Of a stretch of DNA of 64,000 bases, positions 44,748-56,189 are shown one piece after another. This DNA comes from Vandiemenella viatica (lineage: Eukaryota > Arthropoda > Insecta > Orthoptera > Morabidae), in NCBI GenBank assembly GCA_031002005.1, contig CM061918.1, positions 64,576,531 through 64,640,530 of the forward strand, read 5' to 3'. The position numbers and the translations under genes are program-made. The notes beneath the pieces were generated by a model. It made no database searches and was not told the DNA's origin. It was given only the letters and a program-made list of their open reading frames with translations. Numbering within the stretch: position 1 is the first letter of the stretch; each line of letters opens with the position of its first letter.

Positions 44748-45214
44748 GGACAGGGAAAAACAGATCGTTCAACCATGCGAAAACTGTACACAGTTAATAT
44801 TCCTTTGCGGAATACTGTCTTAACCTGGAACGTATCTTTATTTTGTTACGGCTCTAGAAACTTATGCGTTTAATGTGAGAATTTGGCTCTAGTATTACAG
44901 GATAGTGACCCTGATTACAGGGCAATGGGAGACGCAGCACTGAAGATGGTTCCCATACAGAATGGTCAGTGCAGACAATTACTACTGAAAATCCACATTT
45001 TCGGAGTGATAGTTCTGAGGTTGAGGAAATATCAAACATTCTAAATACAACGGTAGAACTCATTCTGGAAAATTTGTAGGATACAAGAAAATTTTCCGCC
45101 TCTTGGGTGCCTGAATTTTTGACAGTGAGAAGGAAAATGTTGCTTCCTGTTAAGCAAATCGAGTAGATTCTAGTGGACGGTCTGTATTTTGGAGGTCTAG
45201 GCCCTCACTTTACA
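44747..45214. other. No gene or element recognised
   Basis: Unique sequence in this window, without coding signal. Confidence 0.4.
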
Positions 45215-45465
45215 CCGAGCATGGAGGGTGAACGGCAATGCTCTGGCCTCGCATTCAAGAGGACGCGGACTCGAATCCTCATCCAGCCAGCCATATTTCG
45301 GTTTTCCATGGTTTTCCGAAGTTACTCCAGGCGTTTGCAGCGATGGTTACTTCAAAAGATCATGCCAGAATATCTTTACGTTGCTTACTCCCAGTCCTTT
45401 CCCGCCTCTCATGACCTCCACAACGACTAGTCGTAAAGCAATAAGAAAAAAATCCATCACTTTAC
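45215..45465 (+). mobile_element. tRNA-derived SINE-1
   Basis: Plus-strand copy: head with GGACTCGAATCCTC (B box, about 45268), body ATATTTCGGTTTTCCATGG and TTACTCCAGGCG, tail CAACGACTAGTCGTAAAGC then A-rich. Confidence 0.7.
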
Positions 45466-46499
45466 CACATAAAAGTCATGGCTGAAACACTTGACTGCCG
45501 GTTTCAGCTGCCTCGATCTGGTCTCGTCAGACTTATTTCTGTTTCAGACCTTGTAGTTTTTCTGTCTTCCACACATTTCAAGTCAAATGAGCCGAAATCG
45601 CAGTTCCGGCACTCTCGGGAGAGCCTTTTTAAGGGTATGGCATAAAACTATTTGAAAGTCTTAGGAAGAAGTGTGTGGTCAACGACCTAAACTTTTGTTT
45701 AGCTCATGTGGCCCATTAACAGGCAAAGAACTTGCTGGACGGGCGTCGTAAACTCGAATGACAGAAACTCAGCATTCATTGCATTATTCTTGGTGAAAGA
45801 TTACATTGAAGACTACATGACACAGTAGAGTCTGGAAGAGTTTTAAAAATTCTTTTTAATAATTTCACCAAGTTTCATTTCACACAATAACGTGTAAACA
45901 ATAAACTGCCCCATCAAAAATGAGTGGTTAGTGCAGTGTCCAAACACAGGCTGCCCAACTCCAGGGCTTAGTGTTACTTATATTATTGTTATATTTAAAT
46001 ATCTATTGTAACTATATGCAAGTATTATATGGCCCGACCAAATTTGTAACAGACTAGTCGAGTGGTCTAGCTCCTCTTCTGTGGGCGTAATTTGGAATCG
46101 GCAGAGAGTGTCTGGAAACTCAGGTACTAACCTTTATGGAGTTGCTGCTGCTGACCTCCGGCGACCTCGGCTCCACTCTCCAGCTCAGCTGTAAGGCTAT
46201 TTATTAATATCAGGATCTGACACCACTGTGGGTTAAGGCCACAGACCAGTGTGGTTGTTAATATGGATTCACCAACTTAGGCTTCTTATGGCAAACAGCA
46301 GGTTCTCTTATATTCTACCAATGAGAACATAGCCTAACTGCTGTACGATACTGTTTATTGCTCGTCCTTGACTGAATCGAAATTGTTTCCAGTCTCCAAA
46401 ACTATTTGGGCTGTCTTGCTCTAAACAATCTGACGGGCGATTGTAAGATCTTCAGTTTGAACCCCATTCTAGCTTGGATTTTCGAATGCTTTTAATGCG
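45466..46499. other. No gene or element recognised
   Basis: Unique within the window; no coding signal. Confidence 0.4.
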
Positions 46500-46615
46500 T
46501 CATTCACCTTTGGCAAAGCTTGATTCGTGTATGTGAAGTAGGCCAGAACCATTTCGTAGTTCGCACTTTAGGTGCCCTATACCCGGAAGGGTTACCGGGG
46601 TTACAATAGGCGTAT
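46500..46615 (+). mobile_element. SINE-2 fragment
   Basis: Contains GTGAAGTAGGCCAGAACC and ATACCCGGAAGGGTTACCGG, which match the complement of the SINE-2 body seen at 26080-26160. Head missing. Confidence 0.5.
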
Positions 46616-47029
46616 GCACAGTCGATAAGAAACTCTGCCATCAGGTCATAATGACTACCCGAAATTCCTATCGCATACATTTTTTCCGAGTAGCAGAGAC
46701 TTTAGAATTGACGCATTGTGTGGAAATACCACCCATTACAACCGTTACTTTGCTTTCTAAGCACACATACGTACCAAGATGTTGGGTAGAATAAGTAACC
46801 ATTCGACATTTCTGGCGTGCCTGAATATCGAGCACTGCTAGAGACTACTGATTATTATTATTGTTAACTAAAATGGAGCTTATGCGACGGTGACATTTCT
46901 GTACACATCCAATTGATTTTAAATTAGCAGAGTACCCAGCGAAGAAAGTTTGATGTTTTATCCCATTTGTTCGGAATGTAGCAAACATGCTTCATCACCA
47001 TCCACTTAGCCCTACCATTATCGAGATAG

Positions 47030-47391
47030 GCCTGTATGTAAAAAAAAACTGAATGGTTTCACGTGTAAATTTTGCTTAGGGAGGGTGATGTGGGAGAGGT
47101 GTTGGGTTTTTGTAAACCAAATGTACACAGTATTTTTCTCTGTTTTAAAAATTACTTGTGCCAAGTTCCATCGAAATCGGAATAAAAACTGTTGGTCTGT
47201 ATAAAGAATATATGCAAAAACATAAGGGAGTAAAGGTGGAGCCGGGTTGAATTTTTGCAAACCAAACGTATATAGTATCTTTCTTTTTGTTTTAAAATAT
47301 ACGTGTGCAAAGTTCCATCGAAATTGGGTAAAAATTGTTGGTTTATATAAAGAACATATGCAAAAAATAAAAGGCTATGGGGTTGTGTATT
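47030..47391 (+). repeat. Tandem repeat, about 175-180 bp unit, target of the retroelement
   Basis: Two adjacent units each carry GGTTG..TTTTTG.AAACCAAA, TTTTAAAA.T.....TGTGC.AAGTTCCATCGAAAT and ATAAAGAA.ATATGCAAAAA in order. A third unit begins at about 47379, is interrupted by the retroelement, and resumes at 56017 (AAGTCAAATGG, TTTTAAAGTATACA, AAAGTTCATCAAGATCGG). Confidence 0.8.
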
Positions 47392-48120
47392 TGTAAGGGA
47401 ACCAAATAAATCCCCGTAATATTGTGTTAGAGCGAAGTGAATATACGCGTCTGGCTAGCTGCACAGCCGTGCGCTGTAATCCGAGTAGGTATGTGCTGAT
47501 ATAAGCGCTCGCGCTGGCCGGCAGCTACGCGCAAGCAGTCCGCCTCGGGAGTTTGTACGTAACACATCTATGTAGGAGTGTGTCGCGATTTACTACCAAC
47601 ATTGTCGCTTTGTACCCCATTTCGGCAACGGGAGTCTAAATTGAAGCTAGCGGGGGTATTGCTAACATATTGCGTGGTGCAGAAATTACGTTCCTGTATT
47701 TGTGTCACTGTCCGTGTGTAAATTAACGGCGAATAAATTGGAACTAATTTGTAATCTCTGTTTCCGTCAGTAATAAACCTTACCAAACCGTATCAGGCTA
47801 ACAACACTCAAGCCAAAGAACTCTACGCAGCCTTCAATAAAAAACAGTAACATCTTTTATTATACATTAGTTGTTTCGGCAGCTATTGTCCGCGCAGTTG
47901 TCGATTCTGCGTCATCAACGATCGACTGGTGTCAGAGAAGGCCGTCGTCCTGACAAGAAGAAAAGAAGAACATCAAGAAGACGTTGCTATCGGTCAGGTT
48001 AGTGATCACACCTCCGATAGTCAATCAATATCCACTCAGCCATCCAAAACGGAACTCTGGCGTCATCTGCGGGACTCAAACCCTGCACCACACGCACATA
48101 AACAGAGACTCACCACTACA
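47392..48120 (+). repeat. 5' LTR
   Basis: Begins TGTAAGGGAACC, ends CTCACCACTACA. It differs from the 3' LTR by 3 substitutions (C/T near 47502, C/A near 47965, A/T near 48054) and 4 indels, one of 6 bases (TGTTAG, near 47424). Several AATAAA motifs are present; the one in CGGCGAATAAATTGG, about 47727, is the best placed as a polyadenylation signal. No clear TATA box. Confidence 0.93.
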
Positions 48121-48446
48121 AAGTGGCTGTCAGATCGTGGGATTTATTCGATACGGAAGGTGTTAGAAAGTGAATGTTGGTAGTCGCGAACGTAAAAAAT
48201 TGTGGAACAGTGCCCGGAAGAAGGAGAACGTCGGTTCGAGCCCAGGAACCAGTGGAGCCAAAAGCAGCCTGTGGAGCCAAGCAGCAGCCCAACGGCGGTG
48301 AGGAACAACGCGGTAGCAGCCTCCAGACAACGGCAGTAGCGTCGGTCGGTGAATTCCAGCGTCGGAAGTTAGTAGTAGGTGAACGGGGATTCGAGCACAC
48401 CAACCTGTAACTCCGAAGTTTGGCTAATAGGTGAGTGGAAATCACC
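48121..48446 (+). promoter_or_regulatory. Leader with primer-binding site and splice donor
   Basis: Directly after the LTR, at 48124 onward, TGGCTGTCAGATCGTGGGAT resembles the complement of a tRNA-Leu 3' end with one extra base, a plausible primer-binding site. At 48429-48436 the sequence AG|GTGAGT is a perfect splice donor 16 bases before the gag start, where the subgenomic env message of such elements is expected to begin its intron. The leader frames themselves look non-coding. Confidence 0.5.
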
Positions 48447-49353
48447 ATGTCTGTCCTTCTAGAGAATAGAGAAGTCCCTTTGCAAGACGCAATTAACATT
48501 TTGAGTCAAAAATTGGCGGAATTAAACCCGCGTAGAGTTGTTGATCCTGAATCAAAGTCTAAAATTAATAATGCAGTTATGAATAGTAATTTAACATTTG
48601 GTGGTACAGCTAATGAGTCAATTCAAGAATTTTTTATGAAATTTGAAGATTTTTTGTCATTTAGTGATTTGTCAAGTAGTGAGAAAATGAGGATTCTGAG
48701 GACCAAATTGGTCGGTGAAGCATTTAAGTTTGTTGTTTATGATGATGATTGCAAACAAACTGAGACGTATGAAGGGTTGAAAGATGAGCTTTTAAAGCGC
48801 TTTTCAAAGAAGCAGACATTGAGATTTTATAGGGAACAGTTACGTAAGTTGAGAAGACAGCATGGGGAGGACATTCAACATTTTGCTGATAGAATTAAGA
48901 TAGTAAATGATAACACATTCACATTAAAGGGCGCTGATGAAGAGAGACCATAAGGAGTATAACCTTGTTGTAAGGCATGAGGCAGATCAAAGAGCACTTG
49001 ACGCGTTTTTAGGTGGATTTAGGAGGTGAAATTGGAGAATATGTGAGCCTACAGAAACCCAAGACATTTAACGAGGCGATTGAGCATGCTGTGACAGTAT
49101 GAGCAAGTGAAGAGTAGGCCAGTAGGTGATCACAGGAGAGAAGCCACCGAGGCGAGTATTTAATGCTAAGAGGGGGCCAAAATGTTATGCATGTGGGAGC
49201 TTTGGGCATATAGCTGTGAATTGTTCAAGTGAGTCAAGATTTCAGGGCAATTATCGTGGAAGGGGTAATAGGATGTGGCGTGGAAAAAAGGTTGAACAAA
49301 AGAATTTAAACGAGGAAGGGGTGAGCAGAGCCGCGATGTCGCACCCCCAGTAA
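48447..49353 (+). pseudogene. gag: gag, broken
   Basis: Encodes the structural protein that packages element RNA. The first block (48447-48953) starts MSVLLENREVPLQDAINIL and contains the capsid-like helical region (FFMKFEDFLSFSDLSS, KLVGEAFKF, LKRFSKKQTLRFYREQL), ending at a stop at 48951-48953. Further blocks follow in shifted frames: ADQRALDAFLGGF (about 48980-49020), EYVSLQKPKTFNEAIEH (about 49040-49090), then a CCHC zinc knuckle CYACGSFGHIAVNC (about 49180-49222) with an Arg/Gly-rich tail. At least three frame changes are needed to connect these. I chose the ATG at 48447; the upstream GTG adds only four residues. Confidence 0.85.
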
Positions 49354-49391
49354 AGAGGGTACCTGTTGTATTTCCCAGGGCAAATCCTCAA

Positions 49392-52300
49392 GTGGCAAAT
49401 TTAATTGTAAGTGTCAGCATAAGTGGAAGACAGTGCGATTTATTAGTTGATACAGGTGCTGAGGTGACCTTGTTGTCTAAGAGTATTTGTGGAACTCAGG
49501 GGTTATGTCCACCCGATTGTAAGATTACTGGTCTGGATGGGAGTAGAGATATTACAATATTGGGAATGAAGAATGTTACCATCTTAGTAGATAATTATGT
49601 TCATGATGCATTAGTTTATGTAGTACCTTACACTAAATTCTTCATATCAGGGTATTTTAGGCATTGATTTTCTGACCAAGCACAATGCGGTGATCGATGT
49701 GGCGGAACGATCGATTGTTTTGCGGAAACACAAAAGTGTAGACCCACCTTCGTCGTTACCAGATAAAAAACAGTGTTCGTGTCCAAAGGAGGGAAAGGCC
49801 ATCCCAAATTTGGCAGTTACCCGAACCTACAAATCTGTCGCCTGTCTAACCAAAGCAGAGAAAATTCCAAAAGCATCAGGTAAAGTTATTAATGTCCCAG
49901 TCCGAGATAGTTTAGGGTGTGATGAAAATTCTGTAGTGTTGGTCGACACACCAGATGAGTCTGGATGGTTGGACTTGAACCAATGCTATGTTAAGAGAAG
50001 TGTTTGTAAAGTGCGCACAGTTAACGGTAGTAGATGTGTTCCCGTTATAATTGAGAATTTTGGTGAAGAAGATGTAGAGATACCACGTGGTCATGAGATA
50101 GCACATGTCGAAGTTTTACGTGATAAGGAGCTAGCTAGCAGTATATTTGTTGATGTTGATGATGATGTTAATGAGGCTGACCATAGAGTAAGAGGTGAAA
50201 AGGCGCGTATTGCCCAAGTGAAGCGCGAAGTATGTTTTAAGGATAAGTTGAGCCACTTGCCCCAGAGAGATAAAGAGAAGATTGAAGGTTTATTGCGGGA
50301 ATTTAAGAGTTGTTTGAACCAGGTAGAACCCTCCCAGCCACAGATATAGTTGAACATAGAATTTTGACAGGAGATGCATTACCCATATATAAGAAGGCGT
50401 ATCGAGTTCCTTTCCATCAGAGACAACTGATCGATGAGTTTATTGATCAACAATTAAAGGATGGTATTATTAGGCCTTCAAATAGCCCGTGGGCAGCCCC
50501 GGTCGTTATCGTCCCAAAGAAGAGTCCAAATGGAGAAACTAAGTTCAGATTTTGTGTAGATTACAGGTGTTTGAATGCTGTTACAACTTCAGATGTCTAT
50601 CCTTTACCTTCTATTTCAGAGACAGTGGATTACCTAGGCCAGTGTAAGTATTTTACCAACCTTGATTTGCGAAGTGGTTATCATCAGATAAGAGTTGCTG
50701 ACGAGGACATTCCAAAAACTGCGTTCAATGTTCCGAACGGTCATTATGAATATACAAGAATGCCTTTTGGATTAAAAAATGCTCCAGCTACGTTTCAGAG
50801 GCTGATGGACGGTGTTTTGAGGGGATTAAAGCCTTTTTCTACATTGGTTTATATGGATGATGTAATCGTATTTTCCAAAGATATTGATGAACATGTCAGG
50901 AGATTGAGAAGTGTTTTCGAACGTCTGCAGAAGGCTAATTTAACCTTGTCAGATTGAAAAATGCAATTTTGCAGTTTCAGAGTTAGAATATTTGGGTCAT
51001 CATATTTCTAGAGAAGGAGTTAAACCGCATCCACGTTTAGTTCAGGCAGTAAAAGAGTTTCCAAAACCAACTTGTGTCAAAGAGTTACAATCATTTCTTG
51101 GTCTTGCTAATTATTACAGAAAATTTGTTCAAAATTATGCCCTTAAGGCTAAACCATTAACCAACTTGTTGAGAAAAGGTGTAAAATTCGAATGGACAGT
51201 TGATTGTGATCAAGCTATGGATACTTTGAAAGAAGCACTCACAACCTATCCAATTTTGGCTTTTCCAGATTTTTCCAAACCTTATGTTCTTTCCACAGAT
51301 GCAAGTAATGTAGCAATAGGTTCAGTTTTATCTCAGGTCATAGATGGAAAAGAAAGACCAATTGCCTATGCTTCCCGCCAACTAAATAAAGCAGAAACAA
51401 ATTACAGTGTTACAGAGCGTGAACTTTTGTCAGTTATTTGGAGTATCAATTTTTTCAGATGTTACCTTTATGGCAGAAAATTTACTATAATCACAGATCA
51501 CGCAGCGTTAAAATGGATGTTAGGATTAAAAGACCCGTCGAGCAGATTAATGCGTTGGACATTAAGGCTAAGTGAGTTCGAATTTGATGTGGTCCACAAA
51601 CCCGGAAAATTGCATGGTAATGCGGATGGTTTGAGTAGAAAAGTTCGGATGGTAGAGGCACAAGACCCCCCTTCACTAGTAGAGTTGCCAATTGCGCAAG
51701 CAGAAGATGAGGAATGCAGTAAGTGGAGAAAAAATAAATGGTTTGTATTTCATGATAATGTGTTGCATCGCATAACAAAGCGCGGTGACAGAGTAGTAGT
51801 CCCCAAAGTCTTACGTGAGTCAGTTATGAAGTTGTATCATGATTCCATTTTGTCAGGTCATTGTGGATGGAAGTTGACTAATCAGAGGATAGCTAAACAA
51901 TATTGGTGGCCAGGTCGTAAGGAGATGTCAGAGAGTATGTAAAAAGTTGTATTCAGTGTAATGAGAGACTAGGTCCAGGAAGAGCCAGAGAAAAGTTACA
52001 ACAGTTACCAGAAACAGCAGAGCCATTTCAGAGAGTTGGTTTAGATGTAATGGGTCCTTTTAAGCGTACTAAAGCAGGTTACAGTTATGTACTTACCATC
52101 ACAGATGCTTTTTCAAGATATTTAGTAATGGTGCCTTTGGAAGATCAAACAGCAGAGAGTGTAGCAAGAGCTTTTGTATTAGGATGGATACTTAAATTTG
52201 GCGTACCGAATTCTATTATTACGGATCAAGGATCAAATTTCATGTCAGCATTGTTCACTACAAGTCTGTAAGTTATTGGGTATTGAGAAATTGCGAACTA

Positions 52301-53046
52301 CAAGTTTTCACCCGCAAGGAAATGGTAGAACTGAAAGAATTCACAGAACTATTGGAAAAATGTTGAGCAACTATGTAAATAAGTCACATAATGATTGGGA
52401 TTTATTGTTACCATATGTGGTATCAGCTTACAACACTAGAGTCCATGTTAGCACAAGGAGAACCCCATTTGAAATTATCTATGGTCGAGAAATGACGTCA
52501 CCTTTCGAACTATTCAAAACTTCAAAAGATATTGATAATCCAGAGTACGTAGTCTAGCATTCAAATTGAAGAAAATATGGTCAGAAGTTCGTAGAAACAA
52601 GCAAAAAGCATTTCAAGCACAAGCTAAACAGTATGATAAAACAGCTAAACCACAAGAGATTAGCGTCGGAGATTTTGTAATGTTGAGTACACCATTTTTG
52701 AGAAAAGGTCAAACACGTAAATTCACAACAAATTGGTCAGGTCCATTTGAGGTAATACAGATTCTTTCGCCAGTCACAGTTAAAATTAAGCTACCAGACA
52801 GGGATATTAGTGGTCCATAAAAATCGTCTTCGGGTGTACAGTTGGAATAGGAAACACATAGTGAACCCAGGTGAAAATACATCAACAGACAGAACAGCAA
52901 CACATGTGGGACAACCGAAGCAAATTCCAAAGACAGTAGATCCACAATGTTCAAGTCCGTATTCGTTGCGAAGTAAAGGCCCAGTTCAACCATCTCATAC
53001 ATCTCAAAAGCCAGCAGTAAGATACAGTTTGAGACCTAGGAAATAA
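49392..53046 (+). pseudogene. pol: pol: protease, RT, RNase H, integrase, broken
   Basis: Domains in order: aspartic protease (LLVDTGAEVTLLSK, 49440-49480); reverse transcriptase from about 50320 with FRFCVDYRCLN, LDLRSGYHQI, MPFGLKNAPATFQ and the active-site YMDD (50850-50861); RNase H (STDASNVAIGS, TERELLSVIW, HKPGKLHGNADGLSR) within 50992-51700; integrase with HH-CC zinc finger (ILSGHCGWKLTNQRIAKQYW then CIQC), core D (VGLDVMGPF), D (ITDQGSNF) and E (GNGRTERIHR); GPY/F-type segment NWSGPFEVIQIL; and the usual NRLR tail. Frame breaks occur near 49645, 50320, 50955, 51935, 52245, 52555 and 52815. All catalytic residues inspected are present. A -1 shift from gag would be normal, but seven breaks are not. 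Confidence 0.92.
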
Positions 53047-53441
53047 TCAGTAGTCGTTAGAATATATGTATTTCATGTTTTGCATCTGCTGTAACATCAA
53101 GTGTAATTTTGTATGGTTAGATATTTGAGTTCAAGATTTGAGTTGATGATGTTCATGTTTGTAACGTGTTGCAAAGAGACATGTGCGTATGGTGATTTTC
53201 AACCACCAAGCCTTGTCCCTTTGGAAGTGTGCATAAAACACGTTTACTGCGGTGAACAAAATGTTGTAGCCTCGTGGACAGCAGTCTGAGCAGAGCAGCT
53301 GAGCAGAGCAGCTAAGCAGTGCAGAGCGCGGGCAGCAACTGAAGGCGCCCCAGTCAGCGCTAGTAGAGGAGACTCAGAGTGGCACGTGTAGGTGTGTGCC
53401 AAGTGAAGTGCAGTGCAGAAAGTAAACATTGAGTATTAATC
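53047..53441 (+). other. pol-env spacer
   Basis: Non-coding. Contains a short repeat of GAGCAGAGCAGCT (about 53288-53325). The env splice acceptor probably lies here, but several AG candidates exist and none is decisive. Confidence 0.5.
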
Positions 53442-55297
53442 ATGTTTTATTCAGTGATTTTATTGGGTATCTTGTTTCCTTTTGTTTATTTAGTCCATGT
53501 AAAGCCTCTTAGTAATGGTGTAGTATTTTCTAAGGAGAGTGATGTAATTGCTTCAGATAATTATTGGTCACTAGTAATAGATTATGATTTGGGAATTGTA
53601 AGAGATGAATGCACCAAGCTAGATAGCACATTCAGTACTCTTGATGAGCTTACTAAAGAAAATCTGTCGCATAATGATTCAGCTATAAATTCAGTTTCTT
53701 TGAATCTAAAAGTAATGTATTCTGCTTTACAGCAAGAATTTTACAATATTTTGGAAATTCTACCTCATAAGCCAAACAGAGTCAGAAGGTCATATTTCGA
53801 TCTTGGAGGAAAAATTTTGAAAACTGTATTTGGAACTTTAAATTCTGAAGACCTAGAGCATTTAGAGTCAAGGTTGAATAATTTGGAAGCTGTAGGGATG
53901 ATGTTAAACTTAGTCTTTCGTCACAGTTGATTTTGATTCAGCATATGGAGGAGTCCATTACAAATCATACACAAGCAATACAAGTATTAGCAGATGCATT
54001 CGTCTCACGGACTAGGGAAATTGAATGAGTAATAAGTAACAATATGCATGAAGTAGAAAGTGTACTAACAGTTTTGAATTTTCAGATTTTTAGTGTAAAA
54101 ACTTTACAAGAGCTTATTTTTGGGTTAACAAATGTACGTATGGAATTGGTTAGATTAAGAATTGCTCTATTACAAGGTTCTAGTGGGAAAGTTAGTGATA
54201 TTTTGTTGAGCCCTAGAGTATTTTTGAAATATTTACAGTTGATACAGAATAAATTAGATTCAAGTATGTTTATGATTGCCCCTTGTACAGAGGAGAGTTT
54301 AAGTGTGTATTACCAATTGTCAAAGGTAAATATTGTTTTAATGGGTAGTAATTTGAGGTTAGTTGTTAATGTTCCTATTGGTGCACATGATTCAGTTTTA
54401 GAGAGATATAGTATTCATACTTTTCCGATCTATTGGAGTGAAACAGGCAGATATGTAAGATGGGATATGAAAGATGTAATTTTATTGAGCAAAGATCATA
54501 AGTCATATGTGACACTTAATCAGAATGATATGCAGAAATGTGAATCTAATATTGTAGAAATATGTCCATTGATGACTTTGCATGATGTAAGTGTAAGTAG
54601 TTGTGAATCTGATATGTTCTTTTCAGAAAAGTTTGTTGAGTCATGTCAAAGAGAAGTTGCGACCCTCACTAAATCATATTTTGCTAGAGTTCGTGATAAT
54701 TGGATATTTACCTTGTTAACACCTTGTACTGTCAGTGTCAATTGTATTCAATCTCAGCAGACAACTAAATTATCAGTAAGTGGTTCAGGAATGTTTGTAA
54801 ACACTACAGGTTGTCAAATAATTGGAAATGATTTTAGAACACCAGCAATTAAGTCAGTTAAGAAGTCTTATGATTTGTCTTATCCATTGTATTACTTACC
54901 AAATTTAACTTATGAGATTTATCAAAGTCCTAAATTAGTTGAATTGAATTTGACTTATAGTAAGGAGGTTAAAGAAGAGATTGATAAGTATCTTAAAGCA
55001 TCTAATGACACTATTAAATTCAGTAAGATTATTGCACATTTGGAGTCACAAATGAGTTCTAGAGATCAACATAAGATAACAGTTGTATCTGCCAGTGTTA
55101 CGTCTATTATTTGTATTTTAATTGTCTTGTTTTTGGGTATTTGGTTATGTAGACATTGTATGAATAAGATGATTCAGAAATATTTTGCTGCAAATGCAGC
55201 CACGCAATCTGTTAGCAGCATAAGAGTAACTATTCCAGAGATTTCACATGATAGTGTTGCAGGAGCAACACGTGTTTCAAAGGCGGGGGAGTTGTAA
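53442..55297 (+). pseudogene. env: env, baculovirus F-like fusion glycoprotein, two breaks
   Basis: Encodes an envelope protein that in intact relatives mediates membrane fusion. The first block (53442-53930) opens with a hydrophobic signal-peptide-like stretch and contains a furin-type site RVRR at 53778-53789, followed directly by a glycine-containing fusion-peptide-like segment (DLGGKILKTVFGTL). The second block (54044-55297) is 417 codons with many cysteines and a C-terminal membrane anchor near 55079-55160 (IICILIVLFLGIWL) and short cytoplasmic tail. One frameshift near 53915 and a TGA at 54026-54028 separate them. Layout matches errantivirus Env and baculovirus F. The stop codon TAA (55295-55297) lies inside the first bases of the 3' LTR. 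Confidence 0.88.
55279..55292 (+). promoter_or_regulatory. Polypurine tract
   Basis: The purine-rich AAAGGCGGGGGAG immediately precedes the 3' LTR and is the expected plus-strand primer. It overlaps the last env codons. Confidence 0.8.
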
Positions 55298-56016
55298 GGG
55301 AACCAAATAAATCCCCGTAATATTGAGCGAAGTGAATATACGCGTCTGGCTAGCTGCACAGCCGTGCGCTGTAATCCGAGTAGGTATGTGCTGATATAAG
55401 TGCTCGCGCTGGCCGGCAGCTACGCGCAAGCAGTCCGCCTCGGGAGTTTGTACGTAACACATCTATGTAGGAGTGTGTCGCGATTTTACTACCAACATTG
55501 TCGCTTTGTACCCCATTTCGGCAACAGGGAGTCTAAATTGAAGCTAGCGGGGGTATTGCTAACATATTGCGTGGTGCAGAAATTACGTTCCTGTATTTGT
55601 GTCACTGTCCGTGTGTAAATTAACGGCGAATAAATTGGAACTAATTTGTAATCTCTGTTTCCGTCAGTAATAAACCTTACCAAACCGTATCAGGCTAACA
55701 ACACTCAAGCCAAAGAACTCTACGCAGCCTTCAATAAAAACAGTAACATCTTTTATTATACATTAGTTGTTTCGGCAGCTATTGTCCGCGCAGTTGTCGA
55801 TTCTGCGTCATCAACGATCGACTGGTGTCAGAGAAGGCCGTCGTCCTGACAAGAAGAAAAGAAGAAAATCAAGAAGACGTTGCTATCGGTCAGGTTAGTG
55901 ATCACACCTCCGATAGTCAATCAATATCCACTCAGCCATCCAAAACGGATCTCTGGCGTCATCTGCGGGACTCAAACCCTGCACCACACGCACATAAACA
56001 GAGACTCACCACTACA
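55293..56016 (+). repeat. 3' LTR
   Basis: 724 bases, TGTAAGGG to CACTACA, nearly identical to the 5' LTR. The length difference of 5 is fully explained by the four indels. Confidence 0.93.
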
Positions 56017-56110
56017 TTTTATAAGTCAAATGGAGACATTCTTTTTATCTTTGTTTTAAAGTATACATATTAAAAAGTTCATCAAGATCGGATAAAAACT
56101 GGATTTTTGT
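56017..56110 (+). repeat. Remainder of the interrupted tandem unit
   Basis: Continues the third unit of the 47.03-47.39 kb array after the retroelement (see that entry). Confidence 0.7.
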
Positions 56111-56189
56111 GTCACCACACTAACTATAATTTTAAATTTCAAGTTGGAATTTCTGGGACACTAATTGTCCTACCGAAGCCAGTCCAAAG

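Larger units (their letters stand above)
47392..56016 (+). mobile_element. Gypsy-type endogenous retrovirus (errantivirus-like) with env
   Basis: A complete 8.6-kb provirus-like element: 729-bp 5' LTR, leader, gag, pol (PR-RT-RNase H-IN), env, polypurine tract and 724-bp 3' LTR. LTRs start TGTAAGGG and end CACTACA. Flanking four bases are TATT and TTTT, a probable 4-bp target duplication with one mismatch. Domain order and a baculovirus-F-like env place it with insect errantivirus-like Gypsy elements. Every gene carries frame breaks, so as written it cannot make a full set of proteins. Confidence 0.92.

Noticed and set aside
48174..48499. Frames in the retroelement leader, on both strands
   Set aside because: Upstream of gag with atypical composition; antisense frame overlaps gag start. 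Best explained as untranslated leader.
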